DNA from: Roseinatronobacter bogoriensis DSM 18756
Lineage (GTDB): Bacteria > Pseudomonadota > Alphaproteobacteria > Rhodobacterales > Rhodobacteraceae
Assembly (NCBI RefSeq): GCF_004366635.1
Contig: NZ_SORN01000003.1
Span: forward strand, 360,916-424,915
Direction: 5' to 3'
Length of the DNA: 64,000 bases
Part shown: piece by piece, positions 45,166-53,525 of the stretch
How the letters are laid out: every line of letters begins with the position of its first letter
Numbering within the stretch: position 1 is the stretch's first letter
Position numbers and translations under genes: made by a program
Notes under the pieces: generated by a model
Seen by the model: only the letters and a program-made list of their open reading frames with translations
The model's database searches: none
What the model was told of the DNA's origin: nothing

Positions 45166-45675
45166 TCAGTCGATTTGCACCATCTGTGCATCGCGACTGA
45201 TCACCCCGGTCGCATGCATCCGTTCCAGGATGGTTGGGTCGTATTCGGTAAGCCGATAGAAGCGGCTCCAGGTCCGGGCCCATTGAAGCCCCGGGCCAAT
45301 CCGGAAAACCGTCGAGGTGACAACAGGTGATCCCCAGTCAAGCTGTGGGTGCCCGGTGACATATCCGGTCAACTGACAGTACGCAGAGGCAGGTCGCCGG
45401 ACGAGCGACCAGCGACACAGTTCCGGCGCCGTCTCCAGATCATCCATGGTCGGGAGGGTGGCATCCAGGCCGCGGATATACCCCCGGAAACTGTCAAAGC
45501 TCTGGCCTTCCGGGCTGACGACATGGTGGCGCCTGAACTCCGGATACATCCGTCTGAACACCGGGGGTAACGTCGCGGTGACTTCGGCGTCTCCGGCCTC
45601 ATCAGACAAGCTGAGTTGGTCGAGGGTCGCGACCCAGCTTCGCATCGGGCGGTGGGGGTCAAAAGGGGTGTGCAT
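45166..45675 (-). CDS. unrecognised protein translationally coupled to the AAA+ protease
   Basis: This 169-residue protein has conserved-looking aromatic and charged stretches (EFRRHHVVSPEGQSFDSFRG, YCQLTGYVTGHP, WARTWSRFYRLTEYDP). Its start lies 17 bases inside the protease gene, so it is co-translated. It may act as a substrate adaptor or inhibitor of the protease. No family is recognised. Confidence 0.65.
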   Translation of the reverse strand: MHTPFDPHRPMRSWVATLDQLSLSDEAGDAEVTATLPPVFRRMYPEFRRHHVVSPEGQSFDSFRGYIRGLDATLPTMDDLETAPELCRWSLVRRPASAYCQLTGYVTGHPQLDWGSPVVTSTVFRIGPGLQWARTWSRFYRLTEYDPTILERMHATGVISRDAQMVQID

Positions 45676-47755
45676 CGGGGGTTTCCTTCAAGAAAGACGG
45701 ATCAACCGGGCTGGTTTCACAGCCCTCATATTGCGTGTGGTCTGGGCCCCGCGGGATGTCCGACAGCAATGCGGAAATCGCCGCTGCATCCAGGTCCCGC
45801 TTCTCCATCAAATTCAGGGCGATCCGCTCGATGTCAGGTCTCCGCTCCGCCAGAAGCCGCCGCGCGCGGGCTTCGGCCTCGGACAGCCGGGCCTCGACCC
45901 GGGACTGAATGTCGCGCGGGAGCAGATAGAGCGGCGTTTCCGGGTCGATCCAGCCGAGGGACGTCCCGAACCCATAGCTGGTCTCAGCGGCGATGGCGGT
46001 CCGGGTCGCGAAGGCGAGATCACTTTCCGGACCGCTACCGGCGCCGTGGCTGATCACATCGAAGACGAGACTCTCCGCGATCCGCCCGGCTAAATGATGA
46101 ACAATCATACCGCTGACGGTCCCGGGGAGCCGACATGTCGGGTACGGTCGGATTACACGTCCGTCGTTTCCGGTAACGATGGCACGGCTGGCCGACGGAA
46201 GCTGCAGAAGATGACCTGCGAGCAGGTGGCCGGCTTCATGCACGGCGATCCGCCAGATCAATCCGGGGTCCACTGGGGGGCGGATCGCGCCTGCGGCGGC
46301 CCGCAGATGCCCGAACGAAAACGGCATGCGCTCTGCGCGCGCGCGCGTCCGCGCATCTCGGATCATCGCTGCGATCTCCGCCCCGGACGACCCCAGAAGT
46401 TGATCACAAAGCCTGTCGATTTCCGCCGGCTCAAACGTCAATCCAGAAAGCGGGTCTTCCAGCATCGATCGAATTCCGGACCGGTCCGGCCGCCCAACGT
46501 GGATATGCCGGTCAAAGCGCCCGGGACGAATGACCGCGGGATCGACACGGTCCGGATAGTTCGTGGCTGCGAGCAGGATCACCCCGCGCGTTGCGGACAA
46601 CCGGTCGAGCTGTGTGAGAAGCCCGTTCACGACGCCCAGGATATACCCGTCTTTCGACCCGGTCCGACCTTGACGATTATGAAACGAGTCGACTTCATCA
46701 ATAAAGAAGACAGATGGCGCGGTCGCGATGGCGGTTTCAACCGCCGCGTTCAAGGCCTTCAGCATGTCCCCTTGATGACCATGACGTTGACAGTCTGAAT
46801 ATGAGGTCTTCACGAAGTTGATCCCTGCTGACCCGGCCAGACCCTGCGCCATCAGGCTTTTCCCGGTACCGGGCGGACCCAAGAGCAGAAAGGATTTCGT
46901 CACTTCTGACCAATTCACCGCCCCGGACTGATAACTCCGCAGATCCTCAACAGCCTGCCGGAGCGCCCCGACCGCCCCGGGTTGCCCGTGAACGTCGTCG
47001 AGCGTGACCCGCGTGTGGGTTTTCTGGGAAGCTGCGCGATCAAGACGTTCGATCGCCGCCTCGGGACCTTCAGCTGCGAAAATGCTCGACAACGCGACAT
47101 CGGACAACTGGGCAATCCGGGCATCCGGCTGCTGCAATTCGACAGATGTCTGGTCGAAGTGGAACGCCATGACAGCCTCCAGCATCCGCCGCGACAGGGG
47201 AGGAAGTCGGAGGCTCGGTTGCATCGCAACGCGAAGATCGTCCGGGATCATGTCATCTGATGCCATCGCAGCAATGACTGGATTGCCCTGCAGAATGTCT
47301 GACCTGATGCTTCCAAGAACACCTGTTCCGGTCCGCTTGCGTGTCACGTCATCATCGACACGGATCGCAGGATCGGGCAAAGCCGGGTCACGACCGATCA
47401 TTTGCGGGAGGACGGTCCTGATATCGGTCCGGTCGTTTTCAATCGGTGCGACAATGACTTGAAGACAGCCGCGAGGCGGGCGAAATGAGGTCAAGCCCGC
47501 ATTGGCCCGCATGGAATGAAGCCGCAACATCAGCAGCGCATCCAGCAGATCGCGGGGTGGATTACGCGTCTCCGACGGTTTCTGCGTGATTGGTTCGTCG
47601 TCTTCAAGCTCGTCATCAACCACAAAAAGATCAGTGGTTCCTGTGGAGCGGAGACCCTCGAGGTACTTCAGGACGTCTTCCAGTCCCGGGGTTGTCGGCC
47701 CGGTCGGGCCGAAATCAGGTGTGGTGGTCGGTGTTTGTGCGGGTTTACGTGTCAT
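45659..47755 (-). CDS. soluble FtsH-like AAA+ ATPase with M41-type zinc protease domain
   Basis: This protein has 698 residues. Residues about 1-260 are a low-similarity N-terminal region. The AAA+ domain has Walker A GPPGTGKS (about 293-300), Walker B FFIDEVDS (about 350), and the sensor/arginine region NYPDRVDPAVIRPGRFDRHI. The peptidase domain has HEAGH (about 506), and the third zinc ligand is likely the Asp of GPESDLAFAT (about 577). Unlike FtsH there is no transmembrane N-terminus, so it acts in the cytosol. ATG 47755 follows AAGGAT. The operon continues with the unrecognised protein, micro-ORF and phosphoesterase. Substrates are unknown; the accessory location suggests a defence or mobile-element function. 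Confidence 0.9.
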   Translation of the reverse strand: MTRKPAQTPTTTPDFGPTGPTTPGLEDVLKYLEGLRSTGTTDLFVVDDELEDDEPITQKPSETRNPPRDLLDALLMLRLHSMRANAGLTSFRPPRGCLQVIVAPIENDRTDIRTVLPQMIGRDPALPDPAIRVDDDVTRKRTGTGVLGSIRSDILQGNPVIAAMASDDMIPDDLRVAMQPSLRLPPLSRRMLEAVMAFHFDQTSVELQQPDARIAQLSDVALSSIFAAEGPEAAIERLDRAASQKTHTRVTLDDVHGQPGAVGALRQAVEDLRSYQSGAVNWSEVTKSFLLLGPPGTGKSLMAQGLAGSAGINFVKTSYSDCQRHGHQGDMLKALNAAVETAIATAPSVFFIDEVDSFHNRQGRTGSKDGYILGVVNGLLTQLDRLSATRGVILLAATNYPDRVDPAVIRPGRFDRHIHVGRPDRSGIRSMLEDPLSGLTFEPAEIDRLCDQLLGSSGAEIAAMIRDARTRARAERMPFSFGHLRAAAGAIRPPVDPGLIWRIAVHEAGHLLAGHLLQLPSASRAIVTGNDGRVIRPYPTCRLPGTVSGMIVHHLAGRIAESLVFDVISHGAGSGPESDLAFATRTAIAAETSYGFGTSLGWIDPETPLYLLPRDIQSRVEARLSEAEARARRLLAERRPDIERIALNLMEKRDLDAAAISALLSDIPRGPDHTQYEGCETSPVDPSFLKETPDAHPF

Positions 47756-47981
47756 GGGGGATATCCTTTCGAAAAGCGAAAGGGCACCGGGCATGGCGTA
47801 TGCCATGAGCTGATCTGTCATTTTCTGAAAAAGGTGGCCATGCGGCCGCAACGATCACGGTGCCCAGGTCTGGGTCAGGCGTGGACGGATATCCGTATCG
47901 AGTTGCGGCGAGTGGTCATGGTCGATTCGTTCCTTTGCGTGGGGTCAACATACGCCCGGCCTCATGGCGAGTCCAGCCCCT

Positions 47982-48003
47982 AACCACATGAAAAACTGTG
48001 GTT
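47982..48003. terminator. terminator-like hairpin
   Basis: AACCACA (47982-47988) pairs with TGTGGTT (47997-48003), followed by TTATT. It lies upstream of the leftward protease gene, where a rightward terminator would insulate the module. Confidence 0.4.
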
Positions 48004-48149
48004 TTATTCGCGTACATTTCTCGCAAGCGACTGAAACGTGACTACCCTCTGAAAAGATTAAGGTTATCCTGGGTTGAGGTGAGTTTTTCGCAAACGCGAT
48101 GTGACCACCCCTGAGTTGAAGGGCTTCGCCTATGTGGTGATGTCCAGAG

Positions 48150-48189
48150 TACACGACATTTCTCCGGGTCCGGGCCGAAATGTCGTGTA
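48150..48189. repeat. 13-base perfect inverted repeat between mobile-DNA genes
   Basis: TACACGACATTTC (48150-48162) and GAAATGTCGTGTA (48177-48189) are separated by a GC-rich 14-base spacer and followed by TTTT. The whole can form a strong hairpin or serve as an operator. It sits in the 470-base gap between the gene ending at 48228 and the protease gene. The rest of this gap has no gene. Confidence 0.65.
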
Positions 48190-48227
48190 TTTTCGACACA
48201 GACGACGCCGGGATCGCCCCCGGAGCC

Positions 48228-48956
48228 CTATTTCACCACCCGCAGGCGTGGCGGTTTCTGGTCGAGTTCAAGGTACCGCTTCCAGAGCGGCGTCACCGTA
48301 TAAATACGGTCGCCGATTTTCCGGCCATCCGGCATGTCCTCGCGTAACAGGCCGGTCCAGACGAGGGGCTTGAGCACGCCGGAATACAATCCGCCGACTT
48401 TTGGGTCATACAGAAGCGTCGGATCCACGGGCCCGTAGAACGCCTCGGTAAGGGCGCGCCCGGTGATCCCGCCCTGGGCCTCGATATCGATCACGTTCAA
48501 CCAGATATCCCATCCGCCCATCAAACGGTGATACTGACGCTCACTCCGGAATTCATGGGCCTCGAACAACACGGCCTGGGTCACGGCGTCGAAAGCCCGG
48601 AACCGCCCGGAAAACAGCTCCTTCCCGGCCTTCGTCATGCGCAGGTGACCCAGATATGTGCGCGCCAGCCGCATATCCCGGAGGAGCTGATGCATTCGCC
48701 AGAGCGGCTCGAAATGATGTTCATCTGCGATACGGATCTTCCCGAAGCCGTGGTAGATTTCCTGCGCGGTCCAGTCCGGGAAGTTGATCGCGGTGATGGC
48801 CTCGGCCACCATGACACGCCGGAATGCCCCGGATTTCGTCAGGGGAATGCCCTTGGGGTTCTGGTCGAACTGGTCTTTCAGGAACGTCAGGATCCTCTGG
48901 ACCGGGGAGCTGTCCAGGATCGGGTCATCATCGGAAAGGGTGCGGAAGCCATACAT
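48228..48956 (-). CDS. hypothetical protein, possible winged-helix type
   Basis: This protein of about 242 residues begins MYGFRTLSDDDPILD. The first 110 residues are helical with TLFRKD-like patterns (LTFLKDQFDQNPKGIPLTKS, GAFRRVMVAEAITAINFPDW). A central stretch (YLGHLRMTKAGKELF) resembles a winged-helix wing. The C-terminal part has LLREDMPDGRKIGDRIYTVT then PLWKRYLELD, also winged-helix-like. Function unknown; a DNA-binding role is a guess. It lies upstream of the protease operon but is separated by 470 bases with a large palindrome. Confidence 0.6.
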   Translation of the reverse strand: MYGFRTLSDDDPILDSSPVQRILTFLKDQFDQNPKGIPLTKSGAFRRVMVAEAITAINFPDWTAQEIYHGFGKIRIADEHHFEPLWRMHQLLRDMRLARTYLGHLRMTKAGKELFSGRFRAFDAVTQAVLFEAHEFRSERQYHRLMGGWDIWLNVIDIEAQGGITGRALTEAFYGPVDPTLLYDPKVGGLYSGVLKPLVWTGLLREDMPDGRKIGDRIYTVTPLWKRYLELDQKPPRLRVVK

Positions 48957-49054
48957 GGGCGCAGGATAGCCCTTGAATATCCTGACGGAAAGGGCGTCGG
49001 TCAATTGACATGGCGTCGATATGTGGCGACGATATAGCCCCAAAGGGGGGCGTG

Positions 49055-49321
49055 GTGACTGAAATCCGGGAATTCCAGTTTGACGTGATGATCCGGCTCC
49101 CTCAAGGTTGCCCGGATATCTGGGATGTCTTGGATCGGCTTTTTCAGGCGGGGTGTGACGATGCGGTCGTCGGCCTCGGGACCCCCGGAGCACTCGGGCT
49201 GTCGTTTATCCGGGAGGGGACGGACCGGGAAGCGGTGATCGCCGGAGCGGTGAGGGATGCCTTGTCGGGGTTGCCTGAGGCGGCCGTGGTGGACGGGGTG
49301 ACATTTAGTGTATCTGGATGA
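49055..49321 (+). CDS. small hypothetical protein
   Basis: This 88-residue protein starts at GTG 49055 directly after AAAGGGGGG. It reads as an alpha-beta fold: FQFDVMIRLPQGCPDIWDVL, DRLFQAGCDDAVVGLGTPGA, LGLSFIREGTDREAVIAGAV. I recall similar ~100-residue proteins in mobile DNA of Rhodobacteraceae but no named family. It is divergent from the gene at 48956, with a 100-base gap. Confidence 0.6.
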   Translation: MTEIREFQFDVMIRLPQGCPDIWDVLDRLFQAGCDDAVVGLGTPGALGLSFIREGTDREAVIAGAVRDALSGLPEAAVVDGVTFSVSG

Positions 49322-49440
49322 AGGGTGAGGATTGTGGTGGCCAAACTCACCACGGGCTGAAACCGGGCGTGGAGATAACCTTGGGCATCAGCTCATTATC
49401 ACAGATAGGGTGTTTCTTGGAGGAAAGTACGAGTTTTTAC

Positions 49441-50031
49441 ATGCCCATACCTGATTTTGCAGCCAACGGAGCGTTGCCGCCGTTCATTTCTGGCGACCCA
49501 ACCATTCCGAACGCACGTTCGCCTTTTCAGGCCACAATGCATGAGGTCGTTAATCGCTTCTGCACCTCGCGTGAACGCGCAAAACTACTGAAAGGCCTTA
49601 ATGAATACAGGAAGCATTTGCATTCGGGCGGCTTCGTTTCAGGCTCTCAATGGATCGATGGAAGTTTTGTAGAGAACGTCGAGCTCCTTAGGAAGAGAAG
49701 CCCAAGCGACATTGACGTGGTGACGCTCTTCAACAGGCCTTTAAAATATCAAACCCAACCAAAGAGTTGGGAACCAGACTACACGAACCATATTCACAGA
49801 ACTTTCTTCGATACCGTGAATATGAAACCTACATATTATTGCGATACTTACGCGGTTGACCTTGATGCTGGGTCACGCTCGTTGGTCAGAAACACAACGT
49901 ACTGGTTCGGGCTCTTCAGCGACATGCGCGGCTCAAGTTCAAAGAAGGGTATTCTTGAAATTCCTTTGTCGGTGGACCCTATGGAGTTTGCAGCTATCAA
50001 CCAAGCGATAGGGGCGAAGTTCAATGTCTGA
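49441..50031 (+). CDS. nucleotidyltransferase-fold protein (DUF6932-like)
   Basis: This 196-residue protein begins MPIPDFAANGALPPF and has a nucleotidyltransferase-like core: SGSQWIDGSFVEN (the GS motif) followed by SPSDIDVVTLFNR (the D-x-D metal pair). This is the pattern of minimal nucleotidyltransferases and of DUF6932 proteins. ATG 49441 is chosen over the in-frame ATG at 49318 because family members start with MPIPDF; GGAGGAAA lies upstream. The region is AT-richer than its neighbours, a sign of separate acquisition. It overlaps the next gene by 8 bases, so the two probably work as a pair. Confidence 0.65.
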   Translation: MPIPDFAANGALPPFISGDPTIPNARSPFQATMHEVVNRFCTSRERAKLLKGLNEYRKHLHSGGFVSGSQWIDGSFVENVELLRKRSPSDIDVVTLFNRPLKYQTQPKSWEPDYTNHIHRTFFDTVNMKPTYYCDTYAVDLDAGSRSLVRNTTYWFGLFSDMRGSSSKKGILEIPLSVDPMEFAAINQAIGAKFNV

Positions 50032-50980
50032 CCTGCAAAGAATTTCCGATCTAGAAAATCAGAAGGCTGAGTTGGAAGCTCTTATTAACGAGGCCGAGGC
50101 AGACGGAGACGTAGTCGGTCGTATAAACTTCTCGACGCGTTTAGAAGTTGTTACCGCAGAGCTTAATCTTCTTAGGGAACGCGACGCCCAAGTCGCTGAG
50201 GTTTCAATCCTCTTCGATGGTGCCCCTGTGGACGGATCGCGTACTATCGACGCTAGGTTCGCCGCTCAGGCACTCGCCTACTTTCAAGGTATCGTCACTC
50301 GCCTTTTCGCGTCGAACTTGCGTGGCGAACTTGCTCAACGGGGTAAAATTAAAGGGGCTGATCTTGCAGCCCTTAACATTCGCGGCGTAGCCACCGGATC
50401 CTTTGGCTTTCTTCTTGAAGAAAAGGATGCAGACCAAACGAGCTCGATAAAAACGCCTATCAGAGAATCTCTTGAGAAGGCCACTGCGCTATTTGAGGAG
50501 TTTACGCAAGAAAATGAAGACGAATTCCTTATCGACGTTGACGAAATTAATCCAAGAGTTTTTACAGCTCTGGCGAAGTTTTTCCGCCACCTTGAGAAAA
50601 ACGATGCAACGCTAAAGGCCAACCTTCCGGATCGCCAATACAACTTTGACCGAGCGGGTATTGAGCGTGCTTTTAGAAGAATATCTGAGACGAACGTCAA
50701 GATCGAACCCGTTACATGGACGGGCACGCTTGTAGGGCTATCGCCAATCAAGAGAACTTTCGATTTCAAACGTGATGGTGCCGAAGAAATAATATCTGGT
50801 AAATTCAGCCACCAGGTGAGCCAAGACTACCTAGAAAGGATCGAGAAGAAAGAGGGTATAACACTTGGCGATCGCTTTCACGCAAAAATTGAGATTGGTA
50901 CAATCAGAAAACCCGATGGTACTATAAGCGTAAGTTACACAGTTACGGATTTGGAGCAGGAACCGCCTCAGTTTCCTTGA
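50024..50980 (+). CDS. unrecognised partner of the nucleotidyltransferase-like gene
   Basis: This 318-residue protein starts with a coiled-coil-like segment (RISDLENQKAELEALINEAE). A middle domain includes LAALNIRGVATGSFGFLLEE, and the C-terminal part is beta-rich (GDRFHAKIEIGTIRKPDGTI, SVSYTVTDLE). No enzymatic motif is evident. It overlaps the nucleotidyltransferase-like gene by 8 bases and shares its lower GC content. The pair has the form of a toxin-antitoxin or two-gene defence system, with this protein as antitoxin, target or sensor. Function unknown. Confidence 0.6.
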   Translation: MSDLQRISDLENQKAELEALINEAEADGDVVGRINFSTRLEVVTAELNLLRERDAQVAEVSILFDGAPVDGSRTIDARFAAQALAYFQGIVTRLFASNLRGELAQRGKIKGADLAALNIRGVATGSFGFLLEEKDADQTSSIKTPIRESLEKATALFEEFTQENEDEFLIDVDEINPRVFTALAKFFRHLEKNDATLKANLPDRQYNFDRAGIERAFRRISETNVKIEPVTWTGTLVGLSPIKRTFDFKRDGAEEIISGKFSHQVSQDYLERIEKKEGITLGDRFHAKIEIGTIRKPDGTISVSYTVTDLEQEPPQFP

Positions 50981-51049
50981 TTTTTTCGACTTGTTCCGCC
51001 CCGCTCGGGCCGACGGCCATCTACCGCTGCGTGGACCCGTTAAGTCGTC

Positions 51050-51553
51050 TCAGGTGTCTGCATCCACAGTAGTGTCTGCAACCGTTGTTTCCAGCTCAAC
51101 TACCTCTGACATCACAACCCACTCCCGCTTCCGAAACCCCGAAATCCTGCAGGTCATCCCCGTCTCAATGCACTGAAAGACCGTTCTGGATCGGGTATAT
51201 CCCGGGGGTTTCTCGAGGATCATCTTGAAGTGCCTTCGTGCCCGGCCGTCATTGAACTCCAAGGCATGGCCGAGCCTGATCACATCGCCGTCCGAGAGCT
51301 TCCGGGAGCGTCGGGCGGAGTTTTCGATGCACGTTCGGCGCCATCTATTCGCCGACACCGACGATGTGGGGCTCAGCTGGTCGATCAAGGATTTCGGCGC
51401 CCGGGCGAACTCGGGCCCTGCCGTTTCTTCATCCAGGCGATATCCCCATCCCCCATGATCCTGTTGGGTCTGGAAGACTGCGCTGAAGACGACCCTGCCG
51501 TTGTCATCGGGGCGGTAGTCTTCCGGGGGCTCTGCACCGCTCCGGAGGGTCAT
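51050..51553 (-). CDS. hypothetical protein, uncertain
   Basis: This frame encodes 167 residues. The C-terminal half is plausible protein (GDVIRLGHALEFNDGRARRH then FKMILEKPPGYTRSRTVFQC and GFRKREWVVMSEVVELETT). The N-terminal half is less convincing, and no ribosome binding site precedes ATG 51553, so an internal start is possible. It is convergent with the gene ending at 50980. No family is recognised. Confidence 0.4.
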   Translation of the reverse strand: MTLRSGAEPPEDYRPDDNGRVVFSAVFQTQQDHGGWGYRLDEETAGPEFARAPKSLIDQLSPTSSVSANRWRRTCIENSARRSRKLSDGDVIRLGHALEFNDGRARRHFKMILEKPPGYTRSRTVFQCIETGMTCRISGFRKREWVVMSEVVELETTVADTTVDADT

Positions 51554-51958
51554 TTCGACAGCGGCGGTCCAGATGTTTCCATCCCGTCTGACACGAAGAG
51601 GCCGGGTTGATCGTGTGTCGCCTCAAACGTGCAGAGATGCTCGATCTCCGCCCTTATGTTTCCCGGGATGCGATTAGTGAATAGGCAGCCCATCACTTCC
51701 GCCTACTCCGGCAGTTGAAAGCTATGTCAACCGCCGGCTCGGCCATCCGGATTCGACTGTCGCAATGATCTTGAATACCCAAAGGTGGGTTTCTCCCGTC
51801 ACGTAGGTTGTCCACAGAAAACATCCGGATTTTGTCATTATACGGACAGCTGGACCTGGACTTTTTCACGGAACCTCAAGACTATGGTATTTAACTTCGC
51901 AGGGTGGCGATGTGCCACAAGTTGCGATATCGTACACTTGATTCAACAGGATATAGTC
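51554..51958. promoter_or_regulatory. spacer upstream of the restriction operon
   Basis: No gene is supported in these 405 bases. This stretch must hold the promoter of the methyltransferase operon starting at 51959. Candidate elements are AT-rich tracts at 51830-51960 (TATACGG, TATTTAACTT, GATATAGTC), but no clear -35/-10 pair stands out. Confidence 0.4.
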
Positions 51959-53032
51959 ATGGACCAGACCGCCAGCCCCTTCAAGTTCATTGACCTTTTC
52001 GCAGGGATCGGCGGTTTGCGGCGAGGGTTCGACGTAATCGGTGGTGAATGCGTGTTCACCTGCGAGATGAACAAGTTTTCGCAGGAGACCTACAGGGCCA
52101 ATTTTGGCGAGGAGCATGAAATCGCCGGAGACATCACGCTTGTTGATGCCGCCGACATCCCCGCACATGATCTTCTTCTTGCCGGGTTTCCGTGTCAGCC
52201 ATTTTCGCTTGCGGGCGTCAGCAAGAAGAATTCGCTTGGCCGGGCTCATGGGTTTGCCGATGAAACCCAAGGCACCCTGTTCTTCGATGTTGTCCGGATC
52301 TTGCGCCATCACAAACCCCGGGCGTTCCTGCTGGAGAACGTTAAGAACCTGTTGAGCCATGACAAGGGGAACACGATGCGTGTCATCCTGCACGCCCTTG
52401 ATGAGCTTGGGTATGAGGTGGATTTCCGGGTCATCGACGCCCGCAGCTGGGTGCCGCAGCATCGGGAGCGTATTTTCATTGCCGGGTTCCGCCGCGATCA
52501 TAAGACGACGTTCTCTTTCAACGACGTGATCATTCCGGATGGGCCAAATCCAACCTTGGCCAGTATTCTGCATCCTGAGAATGGGTCGGAGGCGGCTGAT
52601 GAACGCTACACTGTGGGTAAGAAGGCCAAGGTTCACGAACGCTATACCTTGACTGATGGACTCTGGTCCTACCTTCAGCGCTACGCGGCAAAGCACAAGG
52701 CGGCTGGGAATGGTTTCGGTTTTGGCCTTGTGACGCCGGACAAGGTCGCCAGAACGCTCAGTGCCCGTTACCACAAAGACGGATCCGAGATCCTTGTGGC
52801 GCAACGCGGCAAGAACCCGCGGAGGCTGACCCCGCGGGAATGTGCGAGGCTCATGGGTTTTGACCGTCCCGGCACCAATGACCCCTGGAAAATTCCTGTC
52901 AGTGACACGCAAGCGTATCGACAGTTCGGCAATGCCGTAGCCGCACCGGTTTCGGTCGCGATCGCGGAGGCGATGTCGCCTTGGCTGACCAACATGGTTG
53001 CCCTTCGGTCCAGAAGGGAACGCCTTGGCTGA
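51959..53032 (+). CDS. dcm: DNA (cytosine-5)-methyltransferase (Dcm-like)
   Basis: This 357-residue 5mC methyltransferase has the motifs in standard order: motif I FIDLFAGIGGLRRGF, motif IV with the catalytic Cys in GFPCQPFSLAG, motif VI LLENVKNLL, motif VIII QHRERIFIAGF, target-recognition region about 215-300, and motif X RQFGNAVAAPVSVAIAEAM. It most likely protects host DNA at the sequence targeted by the downstream nuclease genes. ATG 51959 follows ACAGGAT. The next gene (Vsr) starts within its end. The coupled Vsr and the EcoRII-N domain at 57805 make a CCWGG-like target plausible, but this is inference. Confidence 0.95.
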   Translation: MDQTASPFKFIDLFAGIGGLRRGFDVIGGECVFTCEMNKFSQETYRANFGEEHEIAGDITLVDAADIPAHDLLLAGFPCQPFSLAGVSKKNSLGRAHGFADETQGTLFFDVVRILRHHKPRAFLLENVKNLLSHDKGNTMRVILHALDELGYEVDFRVIDARSWVPQHRERIFIAGFRRDHKTTFSFNDVIIPDGPNPTLASILHPENGSEAADERYTVGKKAKVHERYTLTDGLWSYLQRYAAKHKAAGNGFGFGLVTPDKVARTLSARYHKDGSEILVAQRGKNPRRLTPRECARLMGFDRPGTNDPWKIPVSDTQAYRQFGNAVAAPVSVAIAEAMSPWLTNMVALRSRRERLG

Positions 53033-53525
53033 ACAACGGAGGCCGCTATCGCGATCCGAGATTATGGCTCGCATCCGTTCGACGGATACAAAGCCTGAAA
53101 TGATCCTGCGACGGGGGCTTCATGCGGCTGGCTTCAGATACAGGCTGCATGTGTCGGGTCTTCCCGGAAGACCCGACATCGTCCTGCCCAAATTCCGCAG
53201 TGTCATTTTCGTGCATGGATGCTTCTGGCATGGGCATGCGGACTGCAAGAATTTCCGGATTCCGAAAACCAGACCGGAATTCTGGATTTCAAAAATCAAA
53301 GCCAACCGTGACCGGGATGATCGTGCCATGACCGCCATTCATGATGCGGGCTGGCGTTCGCTCGTGGTCTGGGAGTGCGCGACAAGGTCGATTTGTGTGG
53401 ACAACCTTGTCCGGATCATCGCCGCATGGTTGCAAGGGGCTGAAACAAGTGCAGAATTGGGGACGAACGGCCTCGCCTGTCCGGGGGAATTCAAACCCCG
53501 CATCGTGGGAAAGCAGGAAGTATGA
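53025..53525 (+). CDS. vsr: very short patch repair endonuclease (Vsr)
   Basis: This 166-residue protein nicks DNA at T:G mismatches that arise when 5-methylcytosine deaminates. Vsr signatures: RSEIMARIRSTDTKPEMILR, GLPGRPDIVLPKFRSVIFVH (with the Asp of the active site) and HGCFWHGHADCKNFRIPKTR (zinc/catalytic Cys-His cluster), followed by VVWECATR. The start is TTG at 53025 behind AAGGGA, overlapping the methyltransferase gene by 8 bases. Its stop overlaps the next start by ATGA. Pairing with Dcm prevents mutation at methylated sites. Confidence 0.93.
   Translation: MAEQRRPLSRSEIMARIRSTDTKPEMILRRGLHAAGFRYRLHVSGLPGRPDIVLPKFRSVIFVHGCFWHGHADCKNFRIPKTRPEFWISKIKANRDRDDRAMTAIHDAGWRSLVVWECATRSICVDNLVRIIAAWLQGAETSAELGTNGLACPGEFKPRIVGKQEV

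Noticed and set aside
45659..47755. Housekeeping FtsH
   Set aside because: No N-terminal membrane segments, unrelated 260-residue N-terminus and accessory gene neighbours.
47945..48199. Small minus-strand gene across the 48.15 kb palindrome
   Set aside because: Its apparent similarity to an opposite-strand frame is caused by the inverted repeat itself; no ribosome binding site.
49318..49440. Extended N-terminus (41 residues) for the nucleotidyltransferase-like gene, starting in ATGA overlap with the preceding gene
   Set aside because: The extra residues look random, and relatives I recall begin at MPIPDF; translation from 49441 is preferred, though coupling cannot be excluded.
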